A DNA stretch of 64,000 nt. Origin: Odontesthes bonariensis (lineage: Eukaryota > Chordata > Actinopteri > Atheriniformes > Atherinopsidae). Both the position numbers and the translations under genes were made by a program. This document shows positions 36,501 through 47,798 of this stretch, one piece after another (position 1 is the stretch's first letter; each line of letters opens with the position of its first letter). The DNA is taken from NCBI RefSeq assembly GCF_027942865.1, contig NC_134515.1, positions 30,122,449 through 30,186,448 on the forward strand. The letters run 5' to 3'. The notes under the pieces were generated by a model. The model was not told the origin of the DNA. It saw only the letters and a list, made by a program, of their open reading frames with translations, and did no database searches.

Positions 36501-39500
36501 AGACTAGCAACTGCTTAAAGGATCCTCTGGCTACTAATATTTGAAACTTGTACTATTTAGTCTTTTGTGGTGATGATTGTGAACGAGCCATAGCCCTAAC
36601 AAGCAAGTAAAAGTCTGAAACCTACAATAAATCATTGGTATCTGATTGTTTTTGCATGCCACCAGCACCAACTGAAAAGCACAACCATCATTGTTCTCAC
36701 ACAGCAGCTGTGGCAGGCTTTGTTGCGGTTTCAGTAACGTTGATGTAGAACAAAGTCACGTGATAAGTGGAAAATCAGCAGCAGTCTGCCACATTCAAAA
36801 CTGTGAAGGCTGTGTCAGTAACAACACTTCCTTACATGAAGATAAACCTTTACTCACAAGGGGATGCTTTCAACATTTATCTATATATTCTGCAACAATA
36901 TAATTTGCAGTGAGACTAAAAATTGACTTACATATCCTGTTATAAAGCATTTGCAAGTCTTACTGTGACTTACTTTCTCTTTTAAACTAACCAGGCAACA
37001 ATGGTTCCATCTACTATCACTGCTGTGTCTGAAAGGGAGCTCTTTGACCTGAGCGAGGAGTCTGATTTGAAACCACAACAGCAGTGCCTGCTGGAAGAGG
37101 AGAGGCCTGTTTTACCACAGAACACCACTCCTGTGACCTACGCTTTAGAAAATCTAATTTCCTTGAGAGCCAAGGACATGCAGTGGGATAAGCAACAATG
37201 TCAGGCGCTCCACTCCATTCCTGAGGCTTTGACCACTCACAAGAGCCTGAATAATGAGGGACCTAATATGTCACCTAAACTGTTGCATAACAGACAGACA
37301 ATTCCTGCTGTGGAGAACAGGATGCAGGAGAGTGATAACATGCCACCACTGAACCCTGAACCTCCAGCAGCCGTGGCAGAGGCCATTTGTCACATGGTCG
37401 AGGACCCCTATTTTGACAAACCTACGAGTTCCCCTTCTTCAGAGGAGGCACCAGTGAACCCAACTGAAAGCATGGAATGGACACTCAGCCCTGTCTTCAC
37501 CACACCCTCATTGCTCCTGAACGACAAGACTCTGGAGCTTAACTCTCCTGCTTCGGGTAAATGGGAATGTTTGTGAATGTGGGAGTATCAAAGTACACAA
37601 CACAGACAACCGTGGCTGAATAGAATTGTTATGTGCATTTTGTAGGCACTGCAGAAGTTCTGATTAATGAGGAAGTGCCTCCTCCGGTACCTGAAAGAAC
37701 TCCTGAATCGTACATTCTGGCTCTGGATGCAGGTTAGTGCCCGCAGTATGTGGTTTAATGAACACATTTCTACTTTACTTGAACTTAGATGTTAAAACAT
37801 ACCATGCTTTTGTTTTTTCAGAGCTCTCCGATCCATGTGAAAGGTTATCGGTCATCATTCCACCCAATGCTGCAGCTGAGGCTGTCAGGGACTTGGGAGG
37901 TAAAGTTTTAGTTCAGAACATGAAATAGCTGCTACTGTGTTGTTTGAAAGACAATTTAAAAACATTTTTTTTTTTACCATAATCTATCCCACAGTAACTA
38001 ATTAAAAAATACTGCCAACAACAAAAACAACCTCATGAAAAAGCAAACTATGATCCTGATTTCCATATTTCCAGGAAGCCCACCCTCACCTGTCCCCCCT
38101 CTTCCAGAGAGAACCCCAGAATCATTTGAGTTGGCTACTGATCCAGGTAAGTACAGAATACCATAAGTCTTAACATCAAAACAATAAACAAAAACTAATA
38201 ATTGAAGATTTATTTGACAAATAATAACTGAAGTCGACATTTCTTTTCTTGTAGCTCCTGTGGAACTGCAGGTTGGGCTCATGCCAGCAGCGAACCTGGA
38301 TGTAATAGGGATGTCTTCAGAATGGTCTGGAAACTCAGCACCAGCTGCTGCCGCATCTCAGAATGAGAGGACAAGTCATGTGCGGAGTAAAGTAAGAATG
38401 GAATATCTTCATTGGTAGATGTGAGGCTTCCTGCAAGTTAATGCTGTTTGGATTTTAAAGATCAGTTACATTCTGTATACGCATACATTCCATAATGTAC
38501 ACATAACAAAACTCTAAAACAAGCACTGAAGTGCCAGCTTAGCGATTAAAGGGGACATATTACCCGTTTTTTCACAGGTTTACAGAACCACAGGCACAAA
38601 ATGTGTTAAAACTATGTGAGAAAGGGGTGGTTGGTGGCGTAGTGGGTTAAGCAGGCACCCCATGTACAGAAGCTGCAGTCCTCGCTGCAGCTGGCCCCGG
38701 TTCGAGTCCCGCATCGGACGGCCCTTTGCTGCATTTCATTCCCCCTCTCTCTGCCCCTGCTTCCTGTCTCTCTTCAACTATCCTGTCCTTTAAAGGCATA
38801 AAAGTCCCCCCCCCCAAAAAAAATGTAAACTATGTGAGAAAACATTTGTGACACTTGTCGTACATGTAAATATAGCCAAAATGGTAGCACAAACATTATA
38901 TCTAACTTATGTGGAGGATGATTTGGTCAGATGAGGCTGCAAATGAAAAAACAGGAATTTATTAGAACAGCAATGGAACTTTAAATGCTTTGATAGTGAC
39001 AGATGGCTGACTCATGGTCTTAATGAGCTGCTTTTGAGTCACAATTTCAGACTCGTTTTGCTATCTTACAACAGAGGCAGAAAAATATGTGAACGAGAGC
39101 GGCTCCACTGTGTACATACAGTATATGTCAGCACAGGGAACAGGAAAAGGAATATAGATGCAAAGGGCTGGCACAAAGATGAATGCAAACGCAACATGAT
39201 CTTGTCATGAATATGCTAATTGGCGTGTGACATCATATAGCAACATTTAGTCATTTTTTCAGCACACTTTAGGGACATTCTGTCATAAATACTTGGCAAC
39301 ACTGGTAGTCAGCAGTGGCTAACCACACCCCTCACTTTTATGGGATGGTCCTCTTTTAGATTAAGGGTTACAGTTTTACTTTACCACGTAAATGTATGTG
39401 TCATGGGTCATATACCTACATTTCCCTCTCTGCAGTTCAGCCATAGACACTTGGTACGGATCTCTTTTTAAGCATAATCTTGTAACAAGTCATGCCCTGT

Positions 39501-42500
39501 ACTGGCCCCGGTGGTTAACTGTCTGATGAAAAGTTGCTGGCTTTGTTTACAGGTTTTTTCTAACTATTGCTCGAACACTGCCCTCAAAAATAGGTTATCC
39601 ACTAATCCCTGAGAGTATATCTTCTGAGGCTCGAGGTGTAATGACGGGTGCTGCTCTCTGCAGTCGACAACAGAGCAGCTTTCTCGCCAAATTGACTTTC
39701 ATGGTTCTAGTTCAGCAATGACATCTAAGCCAGCTGAAAATCAGAATCGTCGAACGATAAATTTTAAGACCAAAGCAGCCCCTAACAAAGTGGCAGAGTT
39801 GTATTATATTGTAGTTTCTGTGTAAGTAGTCACTTCATACATCTAAATGGTCTAATGCAAAGAAAAAGTGCTTTTTCAGTCACCATTCGTGCCCTTTATG
39901 GAAATTTCAGGGATGAAACTGATTTATCAAGGAGTTTGCCAATACTTGGGTATCCAAATTGATTGTATGGTCTCCATCTGAGCAGCCAGTCAGACATTAA
40001 TGGACAAGATGTGCTTTATTGTGGCTATATGGAAGCATGGAGGAAATCCTGTTGGCACAACGAATAAGAAAGATCAACCCTAAGAAAAACATACCAAAGA
40101 ATGAAACAAACATACTTAAAAACAGAATCAGGCATTACATAATGGGAAATTAATTCAACGAGTCCATACTGAGACTGAATCTTTAGTAAATAGAGTATAA
40201 ATGTTTAATCCTATATAAGATTAAAGGCTCCTCTACTTCCAGGTGTCTATCTGAGCTGCCCTCAGACAAGAAATGGGTACAGGCTGCCAATCCTTAACAG
40301 GGCTCCACACATACCAACAAATGACCACACACTCTCACACCTCCACTTAACCTAACGTGCACGTATTTGGACTATAAGAGGAAACTGTAACACTTGGAGA
40401 AAATCAATTTAAGTCCTAGTTTGAACAGGGAACTTTTTTGCTGTCAGGAGACAGTGCCAATCACTGCACCTCCATGCAACCCCAAAGGCTCTTATTTCCC
40501 TGAAATGTATTTATAGGTCCCCCTTAAAGATTGTAAAAATGTAGACATTTTTGAATCCAGGTTAAAAACATTTCTTTTCTTATGTGTCTATGCATGAAAT
40601 CTGTACGCTATCTTTTAACTTATCTGGACTGTTGCTTGTTTTTAACCCTTTGATGCGCAACATATGCACACCCCCTCTAATGCACAACATGGGTCAAAAA
40701 TGACCCGCATTCATTTCCAAGGTAATTTCATGCTGGCTGAGTTTCTCTTTGTTCTATCTTTTGAAATCAATTTAATTTATGATTGAATATTCCAAGTATT
40801 CTTTAAATATGTTGTTTTTGATCACCACTGATCATTATTTTCATTTTTACTTTCATACTTTATAAGCAAAAGTAGTTTTTATATTACTACATCGAATTTA
40901 CACACATGGGTCAAAAATGACCCATTCATCCAAATGTGACAGAAAATAAAGTAACTTAATACTATTTAACTCTTTTCAAGTAGTTACTTTAGCAGTGAGT
41001 GGGGCCAAACAATTATTTAGTATTTGCAACATGTTTGTCATTTTTTCACACGCACATACTGTCAGGTTTTTGGGGTGGCAAAGCAGGTGGACCCACATGT
41101 AGACACTGCAGGCTGAACAAAGCGTCTTTAATATAACCAAAAAGGGTTATAGGCAAGATCCAAAAACAGAAAATGGAAGAACAAGGCAAATAGGGAAAAC
41201 ATGACTATGACTTTGACTATGACGACTACAATACAAATACAACTACCAGACAAAGACCAGAACGGCAAGACTTACTTTGGAAGACTAATGACGCAACAAC
41301 AAAATAAATAACTTAAATACAAAGGGGAAGAAGAACAGGTGAAGAGAGGGAGGAGAAGCTCAGGTGAGGGGAGTGAGCAGAATATGGATTGGTGGGGAAA
41401 ACACCAGGAGGCAGGGATGAACAAACAATACAACAAGACAGAGGTGTGAGCAATCAAAAACGAGCAGGAAAAAGACAAAGACAGAAAGTGAACAGAACAC
41501 AAGAGGACAACCACTACAAAAACAGGAACTAAATAATAGAACCAAGACAGGAAATAACATAACCATGATAACAGTTAACACATAACCCTACCCTAACCCT
41601 AACTAAAATAGAATATGTCAACAGCTAGCTAATAATAATTATTTGTAACTTTCTGACAAGTAATGTACTCACTCTCAAGGTAACCTAAACCTAATCATCA
41701 TATAATGTAATGTAATGTTATCTTTCACTACTGTCATCAAGAAATCTCTAAAGTAATATTAGTACAATTGAAAAACAAAACTTACTGTGCTTATGTGTGA
41801 TGGGAGCTGTGCTGAGCTGTGAAATGGTAAATGCATTCGGGTCCTGTCTGACCCATGTGTGTAAACTGGATGTAGCAATACAAAAGCTGTGCTTCTTCAT
41901 AAAGTAAGAGAGGAAAATAAAAATAAAGATTTGTGCTGAACAAAAACAAGATATTTACTGCATACTTGGAATAGAAAATGATTGATGATTAATTTATTTC
42001 AGAGATATATCATAGAAACCCTCAGCCATACATCAAGTAACTTAGAAATTGAATGCGGGCCATTTTTGACCCATGTTGCGCATTAGAGGGGTAGTGATAC
42101 AAAAAGGGTTTTTATTCAAAAAGTAAGAAAGGAAAAAATAAAATAAGGATGCATGATGATTAAAAACAAGTTAATTGAGGAATACCTTGAATATTGAATG
42201 ATAAAGTTAATTTATTGCAAAGATAAACTCAGCCGGGTCACTTTTGACCCATGTTGCGCATCAAAGGGTTAAATTCATTTAAATGATTTTATTTGTTTCT
42301 CTTTATATTCTTTTATGTATTTTAATGCTTCTTCCACTCCCTGCTGCAATGCTTTTATTTTATGTAAAGCACTTTGAATTGTTTGTACAGGAAATGTGCT
42401 ATACAAATAAATTTGATTCGATTTGATTTGATTTGATTGTATCAGGTTCTGTCATGCCACATGCCAAAAGATAAAGTCATGTCAAAAAGCAAGTACACCG

Positions 42501-45167
42501 TTGGCCAATTCTAAGGACCTCTGTATCTGGATACATAAAGAAAGAAATCCCCTGGTCCTAGGTTTTAAAATTAGCTTAATACGATCTGACGGGAACAATA
42601 ACACTTGACGTACTATACTGTGCCATTATTTGTAAAAGCTTATAATAAAAACTAATTATCATTAAGCTAAGCCAAAATTCTGAAAACAAAAGTACACCCC
42701 TCAATTCAGCAGCTCATTGAACCAACTTTAGCAGCAATAACTCAAAGTAAACAGTTTCTGCGTGATGTTATCAGTCTCTCACATCTCCACCAGCTCACGT
42801 TTACTGAGGTTTCTGGGAATTTGTTTCTGTACAGCTCCCTGAAGGTCTGGACAGAGCTTCAGTTGGGTTGAGGTTTGCACTGAAAGTTTGCTTCTTCACC
42901 CTTTATGTTGTAGATTTGCTGGTGTGCTTGGGACCATTGTACGGACTCAATTTCGCTGAAGTTTTAGCTTTTGGATAGATAGCCTCACGTTTGACACCAA
43001 AACGTTTGAAAACACATAAACTCATATCTTTATGGAGGTCGATTTTAATTCACATAAGAGCGATGTTCTTTTCTTTCTTGTAGAGTCTGAGAGCAAAGAT
43101 GACTTTCTCAGGTAAGATGTAATAAACAAACTAATAACTAATATGCAAATCTATAAAGATGACTTCAAAATGATGTTCTCTCCAGATAAGACATTTTAAA
43201 CATGTGATCCTTTCTCCAGCACCAGTAATACAATTTAACCTCCAACCAAGTGCGACCTCAAATCCCCACAATTTTCATCCAGCTCTGGAACCGTCGGCTC
43301 CTCCACTTCATCTTCAAAGTAAGCTCACCAGTGTGAATGATGAGAGGATTTTCTATTCATTTTTTGTTTTCAGATGATTCAAAGGAGAACCCGGCTGTAT
43401 TTCTTCTTTCTTTAAATATACAGTTTAACATATGTATGTTTGTCTTTCCAGCCGTGGACAGTCTGACACAGTCCTTTCCAGAGAGAAACCGAAAATCCTT
43501 CATCCTCACCACAGAAGACGGTGAGCATAACTCCCCCTCCACTCAACAGATACAGAAATACAACTCCTAAGCTTTATCTGTTGTACGAGAGAGATGATAT
43601 TCCTTCCAACTCTACTCTTTTCAGTTCACGAGAGAAGCGTGCCGTGCTCACATCGTTCAGGAACAACAAATCCCTCTCCAATGGTCGGGAAGTCGTCTGA
43701 GTGGGACGGCACTTCTCAGCCCAAGAAGATCCTTGATGTTTTCACAAGGAGCAAGGTAATGGTGACCAAACAGGTCACGTCCATCTTGAGGGTTGCAGTG
43801 CATTTAAAATGTTTTTAAAAACAGTCACAGACACCTTATAGAGCCCTCTGGGTTCACTTCTATCAGTGAGTAACATGTTCAGTCAAAGTTGTTGGGGTTT
43901 TTTTTTGTCGAAGGACATAAACATTCATATTTCAAATGTTTTCTCCAGAGTGTTCGAGCTAAAAGTTCAAGACAAGGTGAGCCATCTGATCTCTGCTTTC
44001 ATGTGACTTGGCCTCACAGTTAAAGGATGTATTTTTATTTTTATTTTTTTAACGTAGCAGTTGAGCTGAGACTTCTGTAATCCACCAGTTTATCACATTC
44101 CGTTTTTAGCCAAACATTGTTTTGTGGTGTTTGTTGAGTACATACTGTAAATGCAGGTTCCTGTAGAGTGAAAATGTTCAAATTCCTATCCCCACCACAA
44201 GGAGGAGGAGAAGTTTCCAAATGGAAAAATAAAAACTCGACTGCTATAATGTTCAGTGAGTTGATGGTTTATAATTTGAGTGATTGCGTCGTCGCTGGTG
44301 GTAATTCATCATTGTGTTTCTGCTTCAGAGCCCCTCACTTCGTTTCAGCAGCTCGCTCCACTTCCTGTGGCTGGAGGAGGAAGTGGTGAGTTGGTTCGTT
44401 GCATACCAAACAGTAGCCTCTCTCACACATTCTGCTATAAATAGACTTATGTATCATCGTTATTAAATCTACAAAAAGATCCAGACTTGACAATGTTCCG
44501 CCACAAGCACCGCACAGCAAAGGCTTCAATGCTCACTAATAAGAGTTTGTAAATAAATTTCTCGCAGAGCAATGTCGAACTGCAGGAAATTATTTCCTTT
44601 CTGCGTTTTTCAGCACAAGTGGAGCAAAACGATGGGAACCACAGACCCCCTCTGAACACTGACAGATCAGGAAACAAATCAGACAAAAGCAATGAGAAGG
44701 GCCTGTCTAGAGCAAAGGTAACACATGAGCGATACGCATTCAGTCAATAGGATGAACTGAAGGTCTAGTATTGCATGCTGAATTTGTTCTTTTTCTGTCT
44801 AGAGTCTGAAATTTTTTAAAACTAAACAAAAACGTAAGTAATGCCTATGCAATGCATTCATTTAGTTAATAAATGGACCGATATCTATCAGAAATGCTGG
44901 ACTAATGTGTCCGACCGCTACATTCTCAGCTAAAACTGACCCTCCACCACCTCCAACTCAGCCTGGAACACCTCAGACATTAAGTGGCTCATCTGCAGTG
45001 TTTAAATTTGGTAGGTCTTCATGTTTATGTCACATTAACATATGACAATGCAACATTACGTGCAGCATTTACGTCTTTCACCCTTGCCCCCCCCCCCCCC
45101 TACAGGCTTTGGAAACCGCTTTGGAAAGCCAAAAGGCCCCAGGACTTATCCAGAGACATGGGTCTGA
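27511..45167 (+). CDS. ptpn22: PTPN22, non-receptor tyrosine phosphatase 22 (LYP/PEP)
   Basis: 26 phase-matched coding exons, 851 residues (human 807): 27511-27612, 31181-31289, 31704-31780, 31886-31981, 32140-32178, 32294-32365, 32568-32627, 32929-33071, 35402-35468, 35564-35641, 35798-35884, 36995-37556, 37646-37732, 37822-37899, 38075-38146, 38255-38391, 43084-43111, 43220-43318, 43452-43520, 43625-43755, 43949-43976, 44329-44385, 44614-44717, 44803-44833, 44930-45010, 45106-45167. The phosphatase domain (about 30-300) has KNRYKDI, the WPD loop (Asp200) and [10 protein letters not shown] with nucleophile Cys232. The tail has the CSK-binding motif [12 protein letters not shown] (Arg515 matches human Arg620), a second [11 protein letters not shown] (560-570), and ends [14 protein letters not shown]. 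In mammals it dampens T- and B-cell receptor signalling by dephosphorylating LCK, FYN and ZAP70 with CSK. The start has a strong context (CCAACCATGG). Confidence 0.95.
28370..29230 (+). mobile_element. Degenerate Tc1-like transposon, helix-turn-helix half
   Basis: The frame 28762-28965 reads [20 protein letters not shown] and then [13 protein letters not shown], matching the paired helix-turn-helix and GRPSK hinge of Tc1 transposases. A second frame at 29024-29218 has [10 protein letters not shown], the following linker. Frames are broken and the DDE region is not intact. It lies in PTPN22 intron 1. Confidence 0.7.
30060..30540 (+). mobile_element. Decayed DDE (Tc1/mariner-type) transposon fragment
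   Basis: Around 30396-30445 a frame reads [14 protein letters not shown], like the QQDNA.H block of Tc1/mariner-type transposases, followed by stops. Extent is estimated. PTPN22 intron 1. Confidence 0.45.
33072..35401 (+). other. PTPN22 intron 8, no further feature seen
   Basis: This 2.3 kb intron separates the codons for His231-Cys232 from the rest of the catalytic loop (split inside Ser233). No transposon with defined ends was recognised in it. Confidence 0.6.
38624..38826 (+). mobile_element. tRNA-derived SINE with target-site duplication
   Basis: It has a polymerase III A box TGGCGTAGTGG (38635-38645) and B box GGTTCGAGTCC (38699-38709), a C/T-rich body and an A-rich 3' end. The 15-bp direct repeat AAACTATGTGAGAAA flanks it exactly (38608-38623 region and 38827-38841). 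The perfect duplication suggests a fairly recent insertion in PTPN22 intron 16. Confidence 0.9.
40310..40480. repeat. Dispersed fish repeat fragment (relative of 7720-7920)
   Basis: Shares the order of phrases ACACTCTCACACCTCCACTT, CGTGCACGTATTTGGACT, AGACAGTGCCAATCACTGCA with the fragment at 7720-7920, but more diverged. PTPN22 intron 16. Confidence 0.4.
40646..42268. mobile_element. Non-autonomous piggyBac-like element, apparently nested or composite
   Basis: Outer ends CCCTTTGATGCGCAACAT and its reverse complement abut TTAA on both sides (40642-40645, 42269-42272), the piggyBac target site. A second inverted pair starts CCCCTCTAATGCACAACATG at 40672 and ends at 42091. Subterminal palindromes of the type GGGTCAAAAATGACCC recur. 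No transposase was recognised. 41040-41600 carries an unrelated block beginning CTGTCAGGTTTTTGGGG that may be another insertion. PTPN22 intron 16. Confidence 0.75.
42362..42435. repeat. Retroelement-type 3' tail with GATTT microsatellite
   Basis: AAAGCACTTTGAATTGTTTG, then GTGCTATACAAATAAATTTG and (GATTT)n. A relative lies at 9625-9692. Confidence 0.5.
42470..42990. mobile_element. Tc1-like transposon fragment
   Basis: It starts with AAAAAGCAAGTACACC, a phrase shared in type with 28370-28400 (AAAAAGAAAGTACACCC). Further along are TAGATTTGCTGGTGTGCTTG and GGACTCAATTTCGC, the diverged complement of a Tc1 transposase C-terminal region like that at 23090-23150. No open frame remains. Confidence 0.5.
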
Positions 45168-45760
45168 GGCGGTCACACCATTAAGTGGAGCTACTCCTCT
45201 GCTCAGAATTACACACTGCACTGCTCAGTGACTTGGACAGAATCCGGCTTTTTATGAATACGTCTGACGGAACAGATCCGACACAGCAGAAGAGTGAAAA
45301 CGTGGCCTCTCTTTGTCTCACAACCCGGTGACCTTCAACGGAGAGTCGCATCCTCAGCCAGAGATGCACAGGAAGTACCTTGTTACCTGCTCTTTGTACA
45401 CTTTATGAAGCAAAACTGATTTTTTTAATTGTCGAACAGTGCTTCATCAAAAGTAAGCGAGTTCAAAGACTCAGCAAAGCATGGAAACTGTTTGCAGAAG
45501 TGGGTAGTCTGCAGTGGGCAGTTTAACACTTCTCGTTTTAGAGTTCCGGGCAATCCTGATCATCTAGGTGTGTGTGGACTACATCTAGACATGCATGTGT
45601 GCTCCTAAAGCTTGTTCATCAGCGTATCGTTTTGTTATAAAGAGAGCAGGCTTCACATCATTAGTGCGACCTGTGTGTAATTCAATTTTGTTTCTTTGCC
45701 ACATTCCAGGCATCCATCTGCAGTTTTTAAGTATCTTTCAAAAACACCAACTTTTTGAAA

Positions 45761-45802
<42 letters not shown>

Positions 45803-47798
45803 TTTATTTTAAGCAAATGCACACAATAATTTATTAAAAAAATATGGACGTTTATGCATTGTGATTGTGTTTTTTTTCCCTGTTTTAATAAGACTGAATC
45901 ACGCCAATACCAGATTGTCTACTGTCCGTAACTCATCAGCCGAACAACTGACAAAAATCATTGGGGATGTCTCAGTACAAGCATTAACAAAGGGCATCAG
46001 AGTCACACCATAATGTGACAAAAGGCAAATATGAAAGCACTTTGTCAATTTTTTATGTCTACTACAATGATAACACGAGTTGAGATCAGGTGGAAAGCCA
46101 GATTTTCAAAGAAGAAAACAAATCCAGAATATGTGTGAAAGGCATCATGTTCAATCAGTTAGTGACGAGGGAATTATTTGCTTTCAGGTGGCATGGAATG
46201 AGGGTCAGAAACCAAACAAAATCTTTCAGCTTTAAATTAGGTTAGCCAAGTACAGCACAAGGATGCAGTCAGTGTAACATCACTTCCCTTACAAAGGACT
46301 ACTTTTTCAACAACGGGTCAAAGGCCTATGTGAGATTCAGATGAACTGTAAATCTCAATCCCAAAAGAAACAGGTAAAAAAAAAATAAAAAAAAATCATC
46401 CTCCTTAAATGTGATGGCATTAAAGAATAAGAGACCTTTTTGTGTACATTCTCCCCGTACTTGTAGAATCAAGCCTAACCATCTGCTGCCATACATTTAC
46501 AACCACAGTAACCCTCTACAATGGTGCCCTCAACACCCTAGTGATATTTACCTGCTAAAACTAGATGGTTGAACGGTATCAAAAGAATGAGCAACAACAT
46601 TCACATGTTCAAGGTAGAACAACAACATACTGTAATATTTACAAAGCAAATTCTGAACACATACTTCAAACATGAAGAAAAGATTCAGACCATTATTGCT
46701 AAGTGCAAGCGCTTATAGAGAAAACAAGGAGATGGATTGGAGCTAGTGGAACAAACAAGCTAGCAGCTGCTAAAAAAAACAGGAGAACATTTGATATCTA
46801 AAACAACCCAGGCCAAGTAAACTTATAGCAGTTTGAACAAATGCTTCATAGTAGTTTTTTTTTTTTTGACGCAAAAGTTAACCATTATGAACATTTAACA
46901 TTGAGCATTCGCCTGTCCCTGTTTTGAGTAGCTGCTAGCTAGCTAGCTAGCCCCCCCCTTTAGTTAGTTAGTTGGGCTCAGTTTTGAGAAAACATGAAAA
47001 AAAACAAAAAAACAGTATTAAACAAAATGGGGACCTTTATAAAATGCTCTTTAAATAACAAACTGTCAAAACACCAACTTATAACACGTATAAAATGCTA
47101 TGATAATTGTAGGCTATGTCGTGTCATTTGAGAGAAAAAAGTATCTTCTTCACATAAAAATAATAACAACAAAAAAATGAATAGATAAATAAATATGTTC
47201 ATGTGCCAAGCTTTTGATTCATATAGCAAAGACCTGATGGCCCTTTAATGATGACCAACAATATATCCGTTCAAGGTGAAGCTACTCAACATACCGAAGT
47301 CACTAATTACGCAGAATGTCAATATCATGCTTCCAAAGAAATCTTATCTTAAGAATTCTTCCATCTCCATTGATTTTAAATCTTCCATAACAGAAGTTTG
47401 TCAAAGAAACGGCTAAACCGTCGGTATAACTCAAGAAAAAAAAAACCTTATACAAAAAACGTTACACCTTACAATGTCAGTCCCAAAATATTTGCTTTTT
47501 TTTTCCTTTTTTTTACACCATACACATCTTTTAAATAAAACAGCTGAAAGTTCCAGTTTAGGTGTAACCAATATAAAATAACAAAATATATATTATTTTG
47601 TCCCATTAACATACTACTTACAGTAGGATTAAAAAAAAAAAAAAAAGAGGAAACGCATCCAAGAACATTTTCAGTGATATTGCGATTTTAAAAAACGTGA
47701 AGAATAATTTAAGTTGAAAGGATTCCTGATTGAGTCAGATGTCAGTTTCAGTCTAAAATGTCTTGACATAATCCCTGACGCAGTTGACATAAAGAGTG
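45168..47798. other. Convergent 3' untranslated regions of PTPN22 and RSBN1
   Basis: No third gene was found between the two stop codons. Minus-strand poly(A) signals for RSBN1 could be ATTAAA near 47235 or AATAAA at 45829-45834. PTPN22 has no clear AATAAA on plus; AATAAT occurs near 45826. If RSBN1 uses the distal signal the two mRNAs would overlap head to head at their 3' ends. Confidence 0.5.
45764..45799. repeat. TA microsatellite
   Basis: Uninterrupted TA dinucleotides in the presumed 3' region of PTPN22. Confidence 0.95.

Noticed and set aside
43374-43520. Read-through PTPN22 exon starting at 43374
   Set aside because: The frame is open, but 43395-43450 reads as hydrophobic intron-like sequence, and exon 18 (ends 43318, phase 1) joins 43452 directly in phase to give [16 protein letters not shown].
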